Positions 37,698 to 50,300 of a stretch of DNA of 60,000 bases are shown piece after piece; within the stretch, counting starts at the first letter, position 1; each line of letters begins with the position of its first letter. Origin of the DNA: Membranipora membranacea (taxonomy: Eukaryota > Bryozoa > Gymnolaemata > Cheilostomatida > Membraniporidae); assembly GCA_914767715.1 (NCBI GenBank), contig OU612069.1:1304001-1364000 (forward strand), read 5' to 3'. The notes beneath the pieces are model-generated. The model was not told the origin of the DNA. It was given only the letters and a program-made list of their open reading frames with translations, and ran no database searches. The translations under genes were made by a program, and so were the position numbers.

Positions 37698-38758
37698 GTA
37701 CTAATTGTAAATAATATTTGGAATTGTACTTATTTAGTAATTGGTATGTATTAAAGTGAACTGCTTTATTCAATACCAGGTAGACAAATAGCTTGCTAGG
37801 CAATCCACATGCCTCGGTATCTATTTGTTATGAGGAGTCAAGCAAATTACTGAATGGTATTGACTCGCAACTTAATGTTTGAAAGCATGTAGCTACAGAG
37901 TATTCTCTAAAATTGGTAACCCCAATACCAAAACCAAAGTATCCAACTGGTTGAGGCCACATCATCTCATAACCTTGATAAATTTTATAAATTATCACTC
38001 AGTTCCACTTTATTACAACTCGAGATTAACAATTAGGAAATACACCTAGCATCATAGGTTGCCTCAACTTCCTCTCCCCCTCCAATCCATTTTGCATGAA
38101 CAACAGAGTTTCTATAAATTCCATATCTGACCTGTATGTACTGTGAGTTGTACACATTGTTACTAACCTCTCACCCTCCAGCTCATGTATCTTCTCATCC
38201 ATATTATCCATAGCTCTCTTCTGATTGGCTATCTGACCCTCCAATGCCTGATGGGATACCTGAGTCTGATCAAAAGAAAGAAGGTTTTAAAACGGTGATC
38301 AACAACAGACCAATGCTTTCATATCATTATCATATCATCTCTAATAATATCTTTATAATAAGTATTTGCTGAACGAATATTTCACCTTGTTGCACAGGCT
38401 TGAAATAATGACACCCTTGAGGGGTCAAGTATTCGCACGAGGAGTAATTTGCTTTTTTTACTAGCGGACACTTACTATCCATCTTTATTTACTACAATCG
38501 CCCATTTTAGCTAGCTAAAATTAGTGCTTGCTGGCATTGAGTCAACATTAAATTGGCTAGAGAAAACTCTAGGTAAAATTCGCTCGCCAGCGAAGTTATT
38601 GCGACACGTGACTGTATTTCAGATTAATTTATCAACTCAAGGAAATCAATCAAATCTTATAATGAATCAATCCAGATATTGATGATTTCATCTGTCATCA
38701 TGAAGGTTACAGTATTGACGTAGGCCCACACTGACATTGAGATTACACCATTAACATG

Positions 38759-38912
38759 TGTATCTCTGATCATTTGAGTCTATTTAGTATGAGTACCTAA
38801 CATGTACCCACCCCTAATTACTGAAATTTACTGCGGGTTTTCCCACCAAACTCCTCCTGATGGTACTCATACTAAGTGAATTAATTCACTCTCTAGTGAT
38901 CAGAGATATACA
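38759..38912. mobile_element. 154-bp MITE-like inverted repeat
   Basis: Outer arms TGTATCTCTGATCA and TGATCAGAGATATACA and inner arms TTAGTATGAGTACC and GGTACTCATACTAA frame a short spacer. No coding content. Confidence 0.7.
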
Positions 38913-39567
38913 TTCGATAGTATATCACATGATCAGTATTGCCTTAGGGCCTACCTGTTGTAGTTCTCTATCCGTTGACTCGATCTGTTGTTGGAGTCGT
39001 CTGATATTCTGACCTTTACTTTGGAGTTCTCGCCTCATATTATGAGATTCAGATTCTAACTGACTTGTCTGCACATTATATCTCTCTGCTTCTAATGTTA
39101 AAGTTCTGTACTGTTCTAATAACTGTGTACGCTCTTCTCACTGTGTAGAAATGTATAAATATGAGACACGTGGTGCATTGTGGGATACTCATATACATGC
39201 CCTCTAACAATCACATAGGGGATGAGTGATGCATTGTGGGATACTCAAATACATACATCTTTAACACTGATGTCAAGATGATAATTGATACATGTAATGA
39301 AGGGGGCTATCTAGTTCATGTTTGTGCCTCGATATGCTTGCCAGACAAGCTAAATCTGATGAAGTGCCTACCTTCTGAGAGAGTACATCCTCAACCCGTC
39401 TGACCTCAGCGATATAATCCTGTACTTGATCTGATAGTTGTGTTCTCTCATCTATTAACTCTTTGATATCATTACTAAGTCTCTGTGTCTCAGCAGTCAT
39501 ATTAGTCAGATCATCCTCCAGTAATCTGTTCTCTCTGTTTAATGATAGGGAGCACATATTCAAAAAA

Positions 39568-39745
39568 AAATCAGATGTCTTATCACACGCCACATCCCAA
39601 AGCATGGGCAGCGAAATTTTTTTGTCTTAGTGGCGAGGCTGCAATATCTGCGCCAGGTTGCTCTCTGTTTGCAGGCAGGTCGGAACAAACCTGGGGGCCA
39701 ACTAAACCCCAGTAGCCAACTGAGCCACCTCCTACTCCTACTCCT
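39568..39745 (-). mobile_element. tRNA-derived SINE, copy 2 (internally deleted)
   Basis: Minus-strand GGAGGTGGCTCAGTTGG head joined directly to the CTACTGGGGTTTAG body, so the B-box region is missing. The 3' end (GGGATGTGGCGTGTGATAAG) matches copy 1. Confidence 0.75.
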
Positions 39746-40437
39746 ATATATTATCTAAGGTTTGTGAAACTCTCAAAACATATCACACCAGTATCGCCGC
39801 CAACACCAGTCGCACAGCCAACTCCAGTAGAGCCGTCGACAGGGTTTGCAGACCATAGCCAAACCAATACCAGGCCAAAATCAAAACTCCGCCAAAATCC
39901 CATCAAAGATCTGATACAAACTGTTGTAGACTGTTCATACAACATCATTGTAAGAGATAAGTTTGACTGGCCTGAGATAGATGAGAAGTTGTAATTCTAG
40001 CTCTCACCTGATTTGATCATCTTTAGACTGAGTTACATCAGATAGTTCTATGTTCAGACTATCTATCTGTTTTCTCAGACTATTTACCTCTCTATCCTTC
40101 ACTGTGCACCAGCTATAAAAGAGAAGAGATGTTTGATGTAATTCAAAGTCTACCAAGCGGAGACCAAACGCTTATAATTTATGTATCGGTTATATTTTGA
40201 TAGGAATGAGACATGTTGTTCAGATGTATGTCAGATCAAACTGATGACTACATGCATGTAAACAGCTAGTTTGAGACTAAACCTCCTGATGTAAACAATA
40301 GCGGCAGGTTCTCTCATCCCAACTGGGGTTGTCTGACCTTCTGATCCAAACTAGGCATTGATCTCACACATGTTTCTAGTTGTTGACACTTTTTGAAGGG
40401 GCTAAAGTATGTTGCAAACTGAATGATATGCGTATGG

Positions 40438-40635
40438 GTAGGAGGTAGCTCAGTTGGTTAGAGCATCAGAGGTCTTGGGTTCAAATCCCACTGCAGTCTA
40501 CCGCCTGCTGGGCTCAATTGGCGCCCCAAATGTACTCCGACCTGACTGCAAACTGTGAGCAACTTGGCGCCAAATATGGCGGCTGCGCCGTTAAGGCACT
40601 GTTATTTCTCAGTCTTCGGACAGAGACAGACCCTT
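40438..40635 (+). mobile_element. tRNA-derived SINE, copy 3
   Basis: GTAGCTCAGTTGGTTAGAGC (A box) and GGGTTCAAATCC (B box at about 40478) form a tRNA-like RNA polymerase III head. A body with CTCCGACCTGACTGCAAACTG and a tail with TTTCTCAGTC follow. The head lacks a closing acceptor stem, so it is not a tRNA gene. Confidence 0.8.
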
Positions 40636-43229
40636 TTTTTATAAATTGGTAAGTAGATGCCTTGAAACAATCTATAACCAAACTATAGAATCATCAATTT
40701 AAATAACCTCAATTAACATATCTACCTGTCTGGCTACATCCCTGTTGTTACGAACGAGCTGATTAGATCTATCCTCCTGATTGGCACACTCATCATCCAA
40801 TCTGGCGCAGCGTTCTGTTTTATCATCAAGTAATGATTGTAGATTGTCTTTTTCTCTATCTAGAGAGCCTATTGTAGTTTTCAGCTGGGACAACTATAAA
40901 TAGATAATAATATTGTATTAATGGCATTAAGTACATTATTACTTTATTGGTAAGGAGAAATTGAATGTTTTTCAGGCAGAACGTAAATAAAGTTGACGTG
41001 ATCATACAGCAGCTGAGCATATACTACTGTGGTGAGTCTAGGGTTGGATTATCTGGAGATCATGGGTTTCATAACTGCAGAAGACCAAAGCGTGTTATAA
41101 TCAGCCAGTTACTGATGATGAAGTGGATATTTCTTGTATTGCACTTCCGGGAGACTGTGACATCATAATGCAGAGAATGGGAGCTACTTTCCCTTATGGG
41201 AGGCACTTTTCCACCATCAATAATTCATGCCCAGTAAAGCATTGAGTTTGTTTATCATGCAAATCTGAAACAACTTCATCATAAGAAACTGCGCGACCAT
41301 ATCATGTATTGGTCTTTGGGTAGTTTTTAAGAACAGGCGAGCCACCACACATGCTGTGAAGTATTTCTACCACTTACCTCATTATGTAGACTTATCTCAG
41401 TATGTAGACCTGCGACTTGTTTCTCCGAGTCAGCGAGTCTGGAGTCTAAGTCAGCACATCGAGTCGTCATACATTGTAACTCATCCACCTTAATACTCAA
41501 TCTCTGGTGATTATCTCTCTCATAATAACCTGTCAGAGGAGGGAGATAGTCACAGATATACAAACAAAGCACGAGTGTGCTACATAGACTTAGTATACTA
41601 TAAACTGTCTATGGTGTGCTCAGTGGGATGTAAGAATGTCAATCTCTGAAGATGTATGATGATGATTATGAGTTTAATATAAGTATACTACATTGTGACC
41701 GGTAAGAGTGGTAATTTGTGTCCCTGTTGATAAGTCGGAAGAGCAGTCTGGGAAATTTCATGAAGAGAATTTAGTTGCCTGCTCCTTGATGTTAAAAGGA
41801 CAACGTTCCAATCATGTGAAACCTAAACCCGATGCTAGCTTAAACCACGAATTTTGACCCGCTGTTTAAACCAAGCTTGATCAATCTGCTCCCAAGCATA
41901 GAGTTGGTATATAATAACTCTATTCTCCCATCCCAAATCCAGGCCAATCAGATCGGGCTTGATCTAGTGCCAGAGAGTTTGTCTCAAACCCCTTACTGGA
42001 GCTACTTTGAGAACTAACAGAATAGAAGTCTCAGCTTACCTAAGAAGAAGAAATTTGCATATCAGTTTCCAAAGTACTGAAAAATTTACAAAAGATATCC
42101 TAACCAAGTTAAAGCTGTGTCTTTCCCGCAGGTGAAGATTTATGCCTCTTGGCTTAGCCAGATTAAAATAACTCTTCACTGCTCACCAAGAAACTCCGAC
42201 CTACCAACATTTCTATGTGTATACAATGAACTAACCTGAGCCTCGATTTCAGCCCTCTAATTGTTCATCTTTCTGATTCTTGTGTGAAGCGCTTCAATCT
42301 TATCATCATAAGTGACTCGTTCGTTTATCTGCGTCTCCGTAGCGACCTGTAGTCTCTCTCTCAGTCTCTCTCTCTCTCTAGTCATCTGTCTCAAGTCTGA
42401 CATAGTCTCATCTCCCTCCTAGACATAGAACGCACAATGATACAGATATAACTAATAGAAATACATGTTGTCTATGTCCACACAAAGTACATCCTTCTAT
42501 GGACTAGAATACTCCTGCTTGAGAGGGAACAGTGGATCAACATGGTTTAAAAAAAAAAATTATCATTCTGAGATTTCTGCCTATAGAAGTCATTTATTCC
42601 TGATACTAACTGTAACTGTGACATATGTTGATAGTCAGATCAATGGTAACATTAGATCAAATTTGATGGATTCCCTTTATTGGAGTCACTTGAGAGGAAA
42701 TGCCTGCCGATTACATTAAACTATGTCCATGCAATCATAGGGTCACCACAGTACAAACATATGGAACAAATTCGAAACAAACGGGAGCATAAAAAGACAC
42801 ATTGTTGGAGAACGTTTTTTTTTGTATTAGGTCTCTGCAGTAACTAAATGATGATTGATAAATTTGTTTCACAACTGATAAAAAAAATGCAGCGGGGTTG
42901 CCTGTTAGTCTATGCATAAGAGCCAAGACTAGAGTGGCAACCACCCGATTGAATAAAACTGAGACCACCCAGTTAGAATTAGAGACAGTCCAGAGTAGAG
43001 CTGTACTGACCATCTCGATTTGGTTGAGTAGATGTTGAGCAGCGAGTGACAGACTCTTAGCTGGAGTAGACCTAGCTAGCTGTAACCTGACTCTCTGTAA
43101 CTCATCCTTAGTATTAGAGTACATATCCTGTAGTCTGTCTCTATCGTTAGTCAGAGATTGCACATCGCTCTCTATCTGTAAATGTGGGAGATAGAGGGAC
43201 TATGTGGGTTAATGTGGGTTAAATTCGCA

Positions 43230-43335
43230 AGTCTGTCTCTGTCCAGAGAGGTCTGAGAAATATCAGTGCCTCAAGGGCGCACCAGCCGTATTCGGCGCCA
43301 AGTTGTTCTCAGTTTGCAGGCAGGTCGGAACACAT
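43230..43335 (-). mobile_element. SINE fragment, copy 4 (3' part)
   Basis: Minus-strand GTTCCGACCTGCCTGCAAAC, CAACTTGGCGCC and a tail with TATTTCTCAGAC match copy 3 without its tRNA head. Confidence 0.7.
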
Positions 43336-45225
43336 GAGGTTGTTAGGTTTTGTGCTATTGGCAATTGGCAGGATGCTCTATGTCCAGTTTCTGACAATTG
43401 AATCCAACAGGCCAAAGTTTCTCACACTACTAGAACATCGCAGCATTGAATGACAACAAGATTACAAAATTTTACCACATTACTCGGATTCCAAAACAGT
43501 AGAAGAAGTACTCACTGTCAGCATACATGTATGAATTACAGACACGTAAATGGGGAAGACAAACACAAGATTAAATAAAAGCAAAGTAGCCTAGCTAGTA
43601 GTATGCTCCTGATCCTGAATCGGCAGCATCTAGTCCAGGAGAAATATCCTTGTGCTGTGATCTACACAGGCTAGAGGTACCCAACTCCGCCTTCTCATAA
43701 AAATAATGAATAAATTAAACATTTTTGAAGACAACCAGCTTGGTATTTTATGATGTTATAACTTGATAAATAATTGTGCCAGTATTGTTATCTCTTTTGG
43801 GTTAGCAAGGTAGTGTGACATTTGGGTTCATGACCTGAATCAAAAGCCAATCATATTCCACTTCAAATGGGTCAATATTGTATGCGTATTCTGATTGGGT
43901 AATTCACCATAAAACAAAAACAACACTTGCGAATCCCTATAAATTGGCATGTGAACACAACTCTTGTATTGGTACAAAAATTACCAGGACATCGCTATTG
44001 CCATTTAGGAATCCCAAACTCTAGCCTGCCCAGGCCACCCAAATTCCCTGATGTTGCAATGTTACGGCATATGGTCCTAGCAATGTTAAAGGAGCCAGTA
44101 CATTTCACTAACAACATTAGGCTATCTTCGACTTTTACACTTCAGTTTACTTGTAAACCTGGCTAGGTGCAACAGCCAACAACTACTGTATCTAGAGGCA
44201 ATTTAGCCTGGCGGTCAACAGATTACCTTTCAACAGCTACTGTTAGCTGAAGACTTTCCGATAACCTCATCTTTATTATATTATTACATTAACACTGAAT
44301 GACATCAAGTGGATGCGATGAGTGGCCATATTCTAATGCCAGAAAGAAATGTTATCTCAAGATCTTGGCTGAAATTATACACCCAGTGGCGAATGTCTCC
44401 ACTGCTCAAGTGTAATGACTTTGGAAAGTTGCCGCACTTACAAAAGTTTCGTTATCACCCGTTTCTGTTCTGGACCATCCAATGTGTACTTTGTAGGGTT
44501 GTGCTAATTTGCAACATATACAACATCAGTATCAAGCATTGCTGGCAATTATATGAGTCAAGACTAATCTGATTCCTAATAACATCAAGCCCGCCAGAGC
44601 AGAGATTCTGTAGGTTTAATGGCAAGATAACAAAGATCCAATAAGGTAAATTGAGCTCCGAATAATAATAATGAAATAATAGTAACTTTGCTAATAAACA
44701 TATCTTTTCAATATCATGATGTGTGTGAGCGTAGCTTCTTCATTGTTTTGTGCCGATGTCAAATAGTTTGTTTTAACACTTCAAATGAATGAGCATTGTT
44801 TACTTTTGCCTATCTCCATCGAGGATAGTTGGTGAAATGTGGGTATTTATGGTGTTTATATGGTCATTTCAGTGTGATGACTTAGATGGGGAAGGTCAAG
44901 GGCTTCAACCTCCACATATCATCTTTAGATGATGTCACACCAGGTAAAGACCGCAAGGACGGGGACGGTCCTCAATTCAATATGATAATCAGACAATTTT
45001 CCAACATTACATCAAGGAGTCCTTGGTTGTATGTGTTTCACTCGTTTAAATGAGACATCCTCCATAATACGCACTGTTATAATTACAATTTGATCAATAA
45101 AAGAAATTCATACATTAAAATTCACCACATTTCCATGTGCATTTTGAGTTGGTTTTGGGTTGTCACCTCTTGGCTCAACCTATAAAATATGCATCCATTC
45201 CCATGGGTAGAGCTGTGCTGAAACT

Positions 45226-45300
45226 TGCCTCCACCGGGACTTGAACCCGGGCCATTTTAGACAAAAGAGCAATCCCGCTGTAGCTCGTACAAGCTCAGCA
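45226..45300 (-). repeat. tRNA-like sequence, probably SINE-derived
   Basis: On the minus strand CCGGGTTCAAGTCCCGG forms a perfect 5-bp T-stem with a 7-base loop, and GCTACAGCGGGATTGC resembles a D arm. The 3' side TGGAGGC has no 5' partner at acceptor-stem distance, so this is a relic, not a functional tRNA. Confidence 0.5.
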
Positions 45301-45676
45301 CGAATGAACCTTCGAGCTCAGAGCGAAACTGGAGGTAATGTCTGTGTAATATCCAATGAATGAGATTTTGGTCATCCCACAATCAATTTGTAGAGGTAAG
45401 CTTTGTGATTTTGATAGTAGGATACATTTAGGGATTCTCAAATTCAGGAACGCTAGCTTGCTTGCTATAAATCTGGGAACTTTGGCTAGGTCGGACATTT
45501 TTTGCCATTTACAACAGTGAAGCTAAATGAAAAAAATTGGTGGTATTCCTCTCCTGTGTTTTGAGATTGCAACTCCTATTCTTGTGCAAATAAAGGAGAC
45601 CAATTAGCATGATATCACAAATCAGTATAAATTATGAAGGAATAGAAAATAACAGGATGTTGGGAAATTTACAATC

Positions 45677-45964
45677 TTGGGATATCAAGCAGGGCTTGGC
45701 TTACTTTTTAAAGATGTTACCAAGCTTGGCATCAAGCACCCTGATATTGATGCTCTGATGACCTACCAAACTAAGACACTTGCACTCAGATACATACACG
45801 ATGAATACCACTTTATAAATGAGTTCCTAAATAAATGCCCATCAGGACGTTACCGCACCATTAAGTACATAGGTACCTGGGATCTTTTGCCAGTGTATAC
45901 ACCAAATTTCCCGGCTTTTTTGTCAGTGATAGTAATAAACCCATCCATCCAATTGTTAGAATGA
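45677..45964 (+). other. Unassigned open frame
   Basis: A 95-codon frame with ordinary amino-acid composition (LGIKHPDIDALMTYQ...YIHDEYHFINEFL). An acceptor-like CTTACTTTTTAAAG precedes it. It could be a retroelement remnant or an exon; I see no diagnostic motif. Confidence 0.2.
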
Positions 45965-46066
45965 AAGCATACAGTCTAAAAGAGGCAACCTGCCAGTCAA
46001 AAAGTCTGTTTAAACAAAGCTACCAGCAAGGCATAGAAATATGTTGTTTATCAACTATGCTATGAT

Positions 46067-46072
46067 TTTATT
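46067..46072 (-). terminator. Possible poly(A) signal of gene B
   Basis: A minus-strand AATAAA about 370 bases past gene B's stop codon. Support is positional only. Confidence 0.25.
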
Positions 46073-46438
46073 TTGTACTAGCTAACTCTACAGACAAACA
46101 AATTGTAATTTGATTAATATGGTAAAAATAATAATAGGTGAAAAATTGTAAGATTGTGATTGTTAGGTGGTTAGGTGGTTAAAAACAATTACAGTCGAAT
46201 AGAATGCGGTGACCACAGTATTTAGTTAATGTTACAGTCTAAGACTAAAATTCCAAACAAGGATTCATTCCAGAAAATATAATTAAATCTATGACTTTGA
46301 ATGACAGGTGCTCTATCATCAAAATTCTCACAGGAATGATTTCTCAGGACAGGATAATATTATGAGAAACATCTATTGAAGTAATAATTTCCAGTCGATA
46401 TATTCCTACAATGTTGTAGAAAAGTCTATAACTCGAAA

Positions 46439-47335
46439 TCATTGATGTGCATCGCGAATTTCCTGAATCATTTCATCGGGAACTGGTAGATTGGCTGTTA
46501 CCCCAACCTGATGAAAGAGCATATGAGCCTCATCTGCAGTGTGCATAACCAAGTCTGAGGAATTTGAACCTATATTAGCGGGCGGGGCTATAGTTTGAAT
46601 AGCGATCTGTGCTGTAGGGTACCTATATGACTGGGGAAGATTACCCTGAATATAGCTTTCAATATCAGCAGATATTTGGATATCGCTAAAGTTTTGGATC
46701 GCATAGCTTATCAGAGACTTTGGTTTAACAGAGTGAGCCTCGAACAGGACTAAACTTTGATCAAGGAATTCCTTGCATGGTTTGTTAGACTCTGCGTTAC
46801 ATATGGTAGGCCTGTATGGATGGATTGTTGGATTATGTTGAACATATGGTGCTACGCCTTTTACTTTAGCTTGTTCCTTCTCCTTCTTTGCGTCAAATTT
46901 ATTCTTGTAGTTTGATTTGAGTGCTTGGGCAAAGGTCTCAGAATCCGGGACCATCTCAGTAGTGAGATGAAGAGAGGTGAGGGCATCATTATATCTGACA
47001 CTTCTAGGGAGTCCGATAGTGTCCTGGTTACCTACAGCTAACAGAACTTGATGTGTGGTTCCAATCTCCGGCTCATCTCTATACTTAGTTATCCTCTTTG
47101 GTTGGCCACCGCTAGACCCAACAACATTGTTGTCAGTACCCTTGCCTGCACTCTTCTGTTTAGGAACTTTCATTTTCATTCTTGATGTTACCTGAAACCT
47201 GCATATGAATACAGATTCGCCGGATGCTTGGTTTGTTACTCCTGTAGTTTTAATGTAGCGATCCAGGTTAGAATCACTGCTAGGTTCTGGCACTATGGTA
47301 TTACTTTGGATTCTATCTAGCTGATCCTGAGAAAG
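46439..47335 (-). CDS. Gene B region Z, terminal exon
   Basis: 299 codons including TGA. It starts LSQDQLDRIQS and ends RDAHQ. The conserved tail has QIAIQTIAPP, NIGS and TADEAHMLFH; LVLFEAHS and LISYAIQN are upstream. A Lys/Gly/Ser-rich low-complexity part (KVPKQKSAGKG) replaces the Glu/Asn insert of gene A. Confidence 0.8.
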   Translation of the reverse strand, partial: LSQDQLDRIQSNTIVPEPSSDSNLDRYIKTTGVTNQASGESVFICRFQVTSRMKMKVPKQKSAGKGTDNNVVGSSGGQPKRITKYRDEPEIGTTHQVLLAVGNQDTIGLPRSVRYNDALTSLHLTTEMVPDSETFAQALKSNYKNKFDAKKEKEQAKVKGVAPYVQHNPTIHPYRPTICNAESNKPCKEFLDQSLVLFEAHSVKPKSLISYAIQNFSDIQISADIESYIQGNLPQSYRYPTAQIAIQTIAPPANIGSNSSDLVMHTADEAHMLFHQVGVTANLPVPDEMIQEIRDAHQ

Positions 47336-50300
47336 CTGTAAATGAAATAATATAACAGTGACATGTAAGTGTATTTGTGTCAAAATACAATCAAAAGAAA
47401 TGCTACCAACAATTTTAGTACTGGCTAATCTGAATCTTCAAGAGAAACAAGTTTGGCTGCTTTTAAGTGGTTGTATCTAGCTAAGTCAGTACTACTCTAG
47501 TCCAAAAAGAAGTATCTGAGAGGCTAATTTTTATCATTATTCTTCGGCATGTTTTATCTAGTAACTGGATAGCAAATCCAAGGAAGCTTGATTTCCTATA
47601 TGCAATAAATCAATTTCATGTTACACTTTCCTTAGAGGCAACTGACCTTATACACATCTCCTATGTTATTGTTGTTGTAAATGGTTAACGGGATGGTCTT
47701 TGATAGTTTAGATTCTGGATTAGAGTCCTCGAAGCCAGCATCAATAGATATTTGTAGTGGGGGGAAGCTAACAGTAACACAAAGTGCTGCATTCCTAGGC
47801 ATGTACCAGGTTTCCTGACCTGGTGAATGTGAGCTATCTAGCTCTATAACTTTGCACTCATTAACCTTTAGGGTGTGTAGATCAGATAGCTTTTCAGGAC
47901 ATATGTGGGTCAGTGAGATGAGCCATTGGCCTCTTTGGGTTGCTTCGCTGCACATATGCGTTACACCACTCTTCAAGTGCACCAAACCTTTACAAAGGAT
48001 AACTAATGTATCAGTTTGGGATGTTTTGTTTGGGATGTTTAAAAAACCGCTGACAACCACAACAGCTGTGATGACATTATTTACAGTCCCTTTGTCACTG
48101 TGGTGCTCTCTCAACAGTTGCGTCACCTTACTCTGTTTTTTGTACATCATGGCCTTGTTATAGGGTAACAAGTGGTCCTATAAGCAAAAGGAAAACGTTT
48201 TTCAAAAGTCTTAGACAACACCTGCAACGAACCTAGATAACTACACTGTCTGAGCATATCAGCGCGCTCAACATAAACCTGGCACTCTTAACAAGTTTTA
48301 CAGTTTTCGAAGGAGACATGTACAGAGCTTGTAGCTCTCTATCCAGTAGAGAGTTGTTCTGTTTTGGAATACTTTTCATTCTATGCAGACAAATTGATTG
48401 CATGGTGACTTAGAATACAAGATTTGGCAACCAGATTTCATTAGAAAGTAAACAAAACAGGAGATGAAAGGACGTGCTTACTTGATTATGTACAAAGTAA
48501 TGGATACCCTAAAACACCCCAAAATATGTCCCAATCAAGGGTGTTATCAACAGTAAAATTATCATCATTAATTCCAAATACAAACTATGACTGTTGCTTA
48601 TCAGCAGTATTGACTGCTAATAAATTGAGTGGAAATTATAAACTTAGAGATCATATTGAAAAAATAAATAAATAACTTTTATGAGGTTGGAGAGAAAATT
48701 GACAGCTATGTAACTTATTGATGGTAGTCAGAGGGTGATAACTATTTAGTTAGGTTTGATTGGTAAATCTCACCGGAGTTGCAGTGTAGCTAGAAGGATG
48801 GGACTCTAGAGGTCTGTTAATGGGTGGAGACTCTGGCTTGCCAACAATCAGCTGCAAATCTTCCTTCAGATAGAAGTAAGCATCTTTCTCGGTCTCTTTG
48901 TCTTTTTTCACTTCAGGGTTGAGAACAGCGAACTGGTCACAGGTAAAGTGGCACGTCTCCTCCTCAGGATGGCTCTCATCAGAAGAGAGAGGCTCAAATG
49001 CTGGCAAGCTTGTGGTTACAAGATACTTTGCATTATGTTTCAGAAGTTCCACCCTATCATCTTCCTGTAATCCCTTCAGGTAGTTCTCATTATGCTCCAC
49101 AATAAATTCATGCAGAAGATTATTGAAAATGAGAAAGGTGCTTGCTATTTTGCCTGCTACAGTCGTTTCATAGAACTGTTCACTGATGGACCCAGCTATG
49201 AGGTGAAATAATGACTCACAGCTGTGCTTTGATCTGATCCAGACTACAGAGACTACTGAGTAATCACCAGCGTTATCCAACTCTGCTATCTCCTTAGGTA
49301 TACCAATTTCCATTGCTGCATATGTTAGTTCCTTCTGCTGAAAGCATTCAATCAAATAAGTGTATTGGATTTTCGTTGACGGTAGTGTGTTGTATTGAGC
49401 CAGCAAAAATGAAAATGAGCCGAGCCACTGAAATTTCCCTAAATTCGGGTACGAGCCGGGTCGAGTCGAAAAGAGCGCGTGAAATGGATTTACATTACGA
49501 CTTCATAAGTCGATGTCCTACCTACACTGTCTTGGATTTACATCTAGGAAATTGCTTCTATATCTACACTGAATTATTGAAATATTATTATTATGATATT
49601 TAACAATATCAACCACAAAAATGATAAGCCCATTATCCAGACAGGACATTACTACATACATAATATGAAGTTGGGACTAGTGATGGCAAATTTTGGCGAG
49701 ACGGGACGAGACGAGACCGAGACAGCATGAAAATCTGAGACGAGACCTGGACGAGACCGAGACATATCGATGCCGATAAAACATTCTTCAGATATCACAA
49801 TTTAAAAGAATGATGGATATCCATCCACTAATCACTAGTGCAAATAGCTAATAGTACATGTTAAGTTTGATTCAGTTTGTAATATATCATCTAGACATAA
49901 TGAACTATGTTCATACCAAGTTCATCAAATTCTGTCAAGTGTTTATCGAATTATAGATGTCTGAAGAAAGCTTTATGTAGTGTTGTAAGCCGTTCATAAT
50001 AATCACAGCAAAAACATGACTAATAGCTATATGTTTTATGATCATATAGTCTCCATTTCCAACATTGTCACACAAAAACCATAGCGTAGTGGTTAAGATC
50101 GAGGTTTGGGTCCATGTGCAGGCAGTATCTTGACCATCACTAGTTGAGACCCGTTAAGATGCAGACCTCTGACACGACTTGACCCTAACATGACCCGACC
50201 ACTGAAACCCGAAACCGGCCCTTTGACTCAACCCTGAATACAACACTAGTTGACGGTAGTGGCATTTCAGCATCAACCACTTTCCCACTCGTGTGGTTGA

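Larger units (their letters stand above)
34175..43175 (-). pseudogene. CEP135: CEP135-like locus, C-terminal half, 14 exons with disabling changes
   Basis: Exons in transcript order: 43011-43175, 42236-42418, 41378-41529, 40726-40893, 40008-40112, 39372-39534, 38955-39140, 38168-38265, 37389-37562, 36750-36890, 36428-36523, 36124-36267, 34661-34769, 34175-34252. The order and sequence follow vertebrate CEP135, a coiled-coil centriole-assembly protein: HQRLSIKVDEL, TTIGSLDREKDNLQ, DREVNSLRKQID, ENRLLEDDL, LEGGKDTLQRKL, LEQLLASNREKEF, SRHQITNER. The N-terminal half (microtubule- and SAS-6-binding in the family) is absent. Exon 2 has an in-frame TAG (42257-42259). Exon 2 to 3 phases do not fit. 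Exon 5 has a likely one-base frameshift. Exon 7 opens with TGA (39138-39140). From exon 8 on, all phases fit. Most likely a decaying duplicate; sequence errors or unseen exons are the alternative. Confidence 0.8.
43400..46400. other. Between the CEP135-like locus and gene B
   Basis: I looked here for the missing N-terminal exons of CEP135 and found none. A plus-strand open frame at 45677-45964 (containing DIDALMTYQTKTLALRYIHD) is not assigned to any family. A tRNA-like sequence is at 45226-45300. Confidence 0.5.

Noticed and set aside
45226-45300. Functional tRNA gene
   Set aside because: The T arm is perfect but no acceptor stem can be formed; probably a SINE head.
43400-46400. Search for N-terminal CEP135 exons
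   Set aside because: No exon resembling the conserved N-terminal half was found on the minus strand.
50085-50130. tRNA-like A box (TAGCGTAGTGGTTAAGATC)
   Set aside because: No convincing B box or stems; too weak to annotate.
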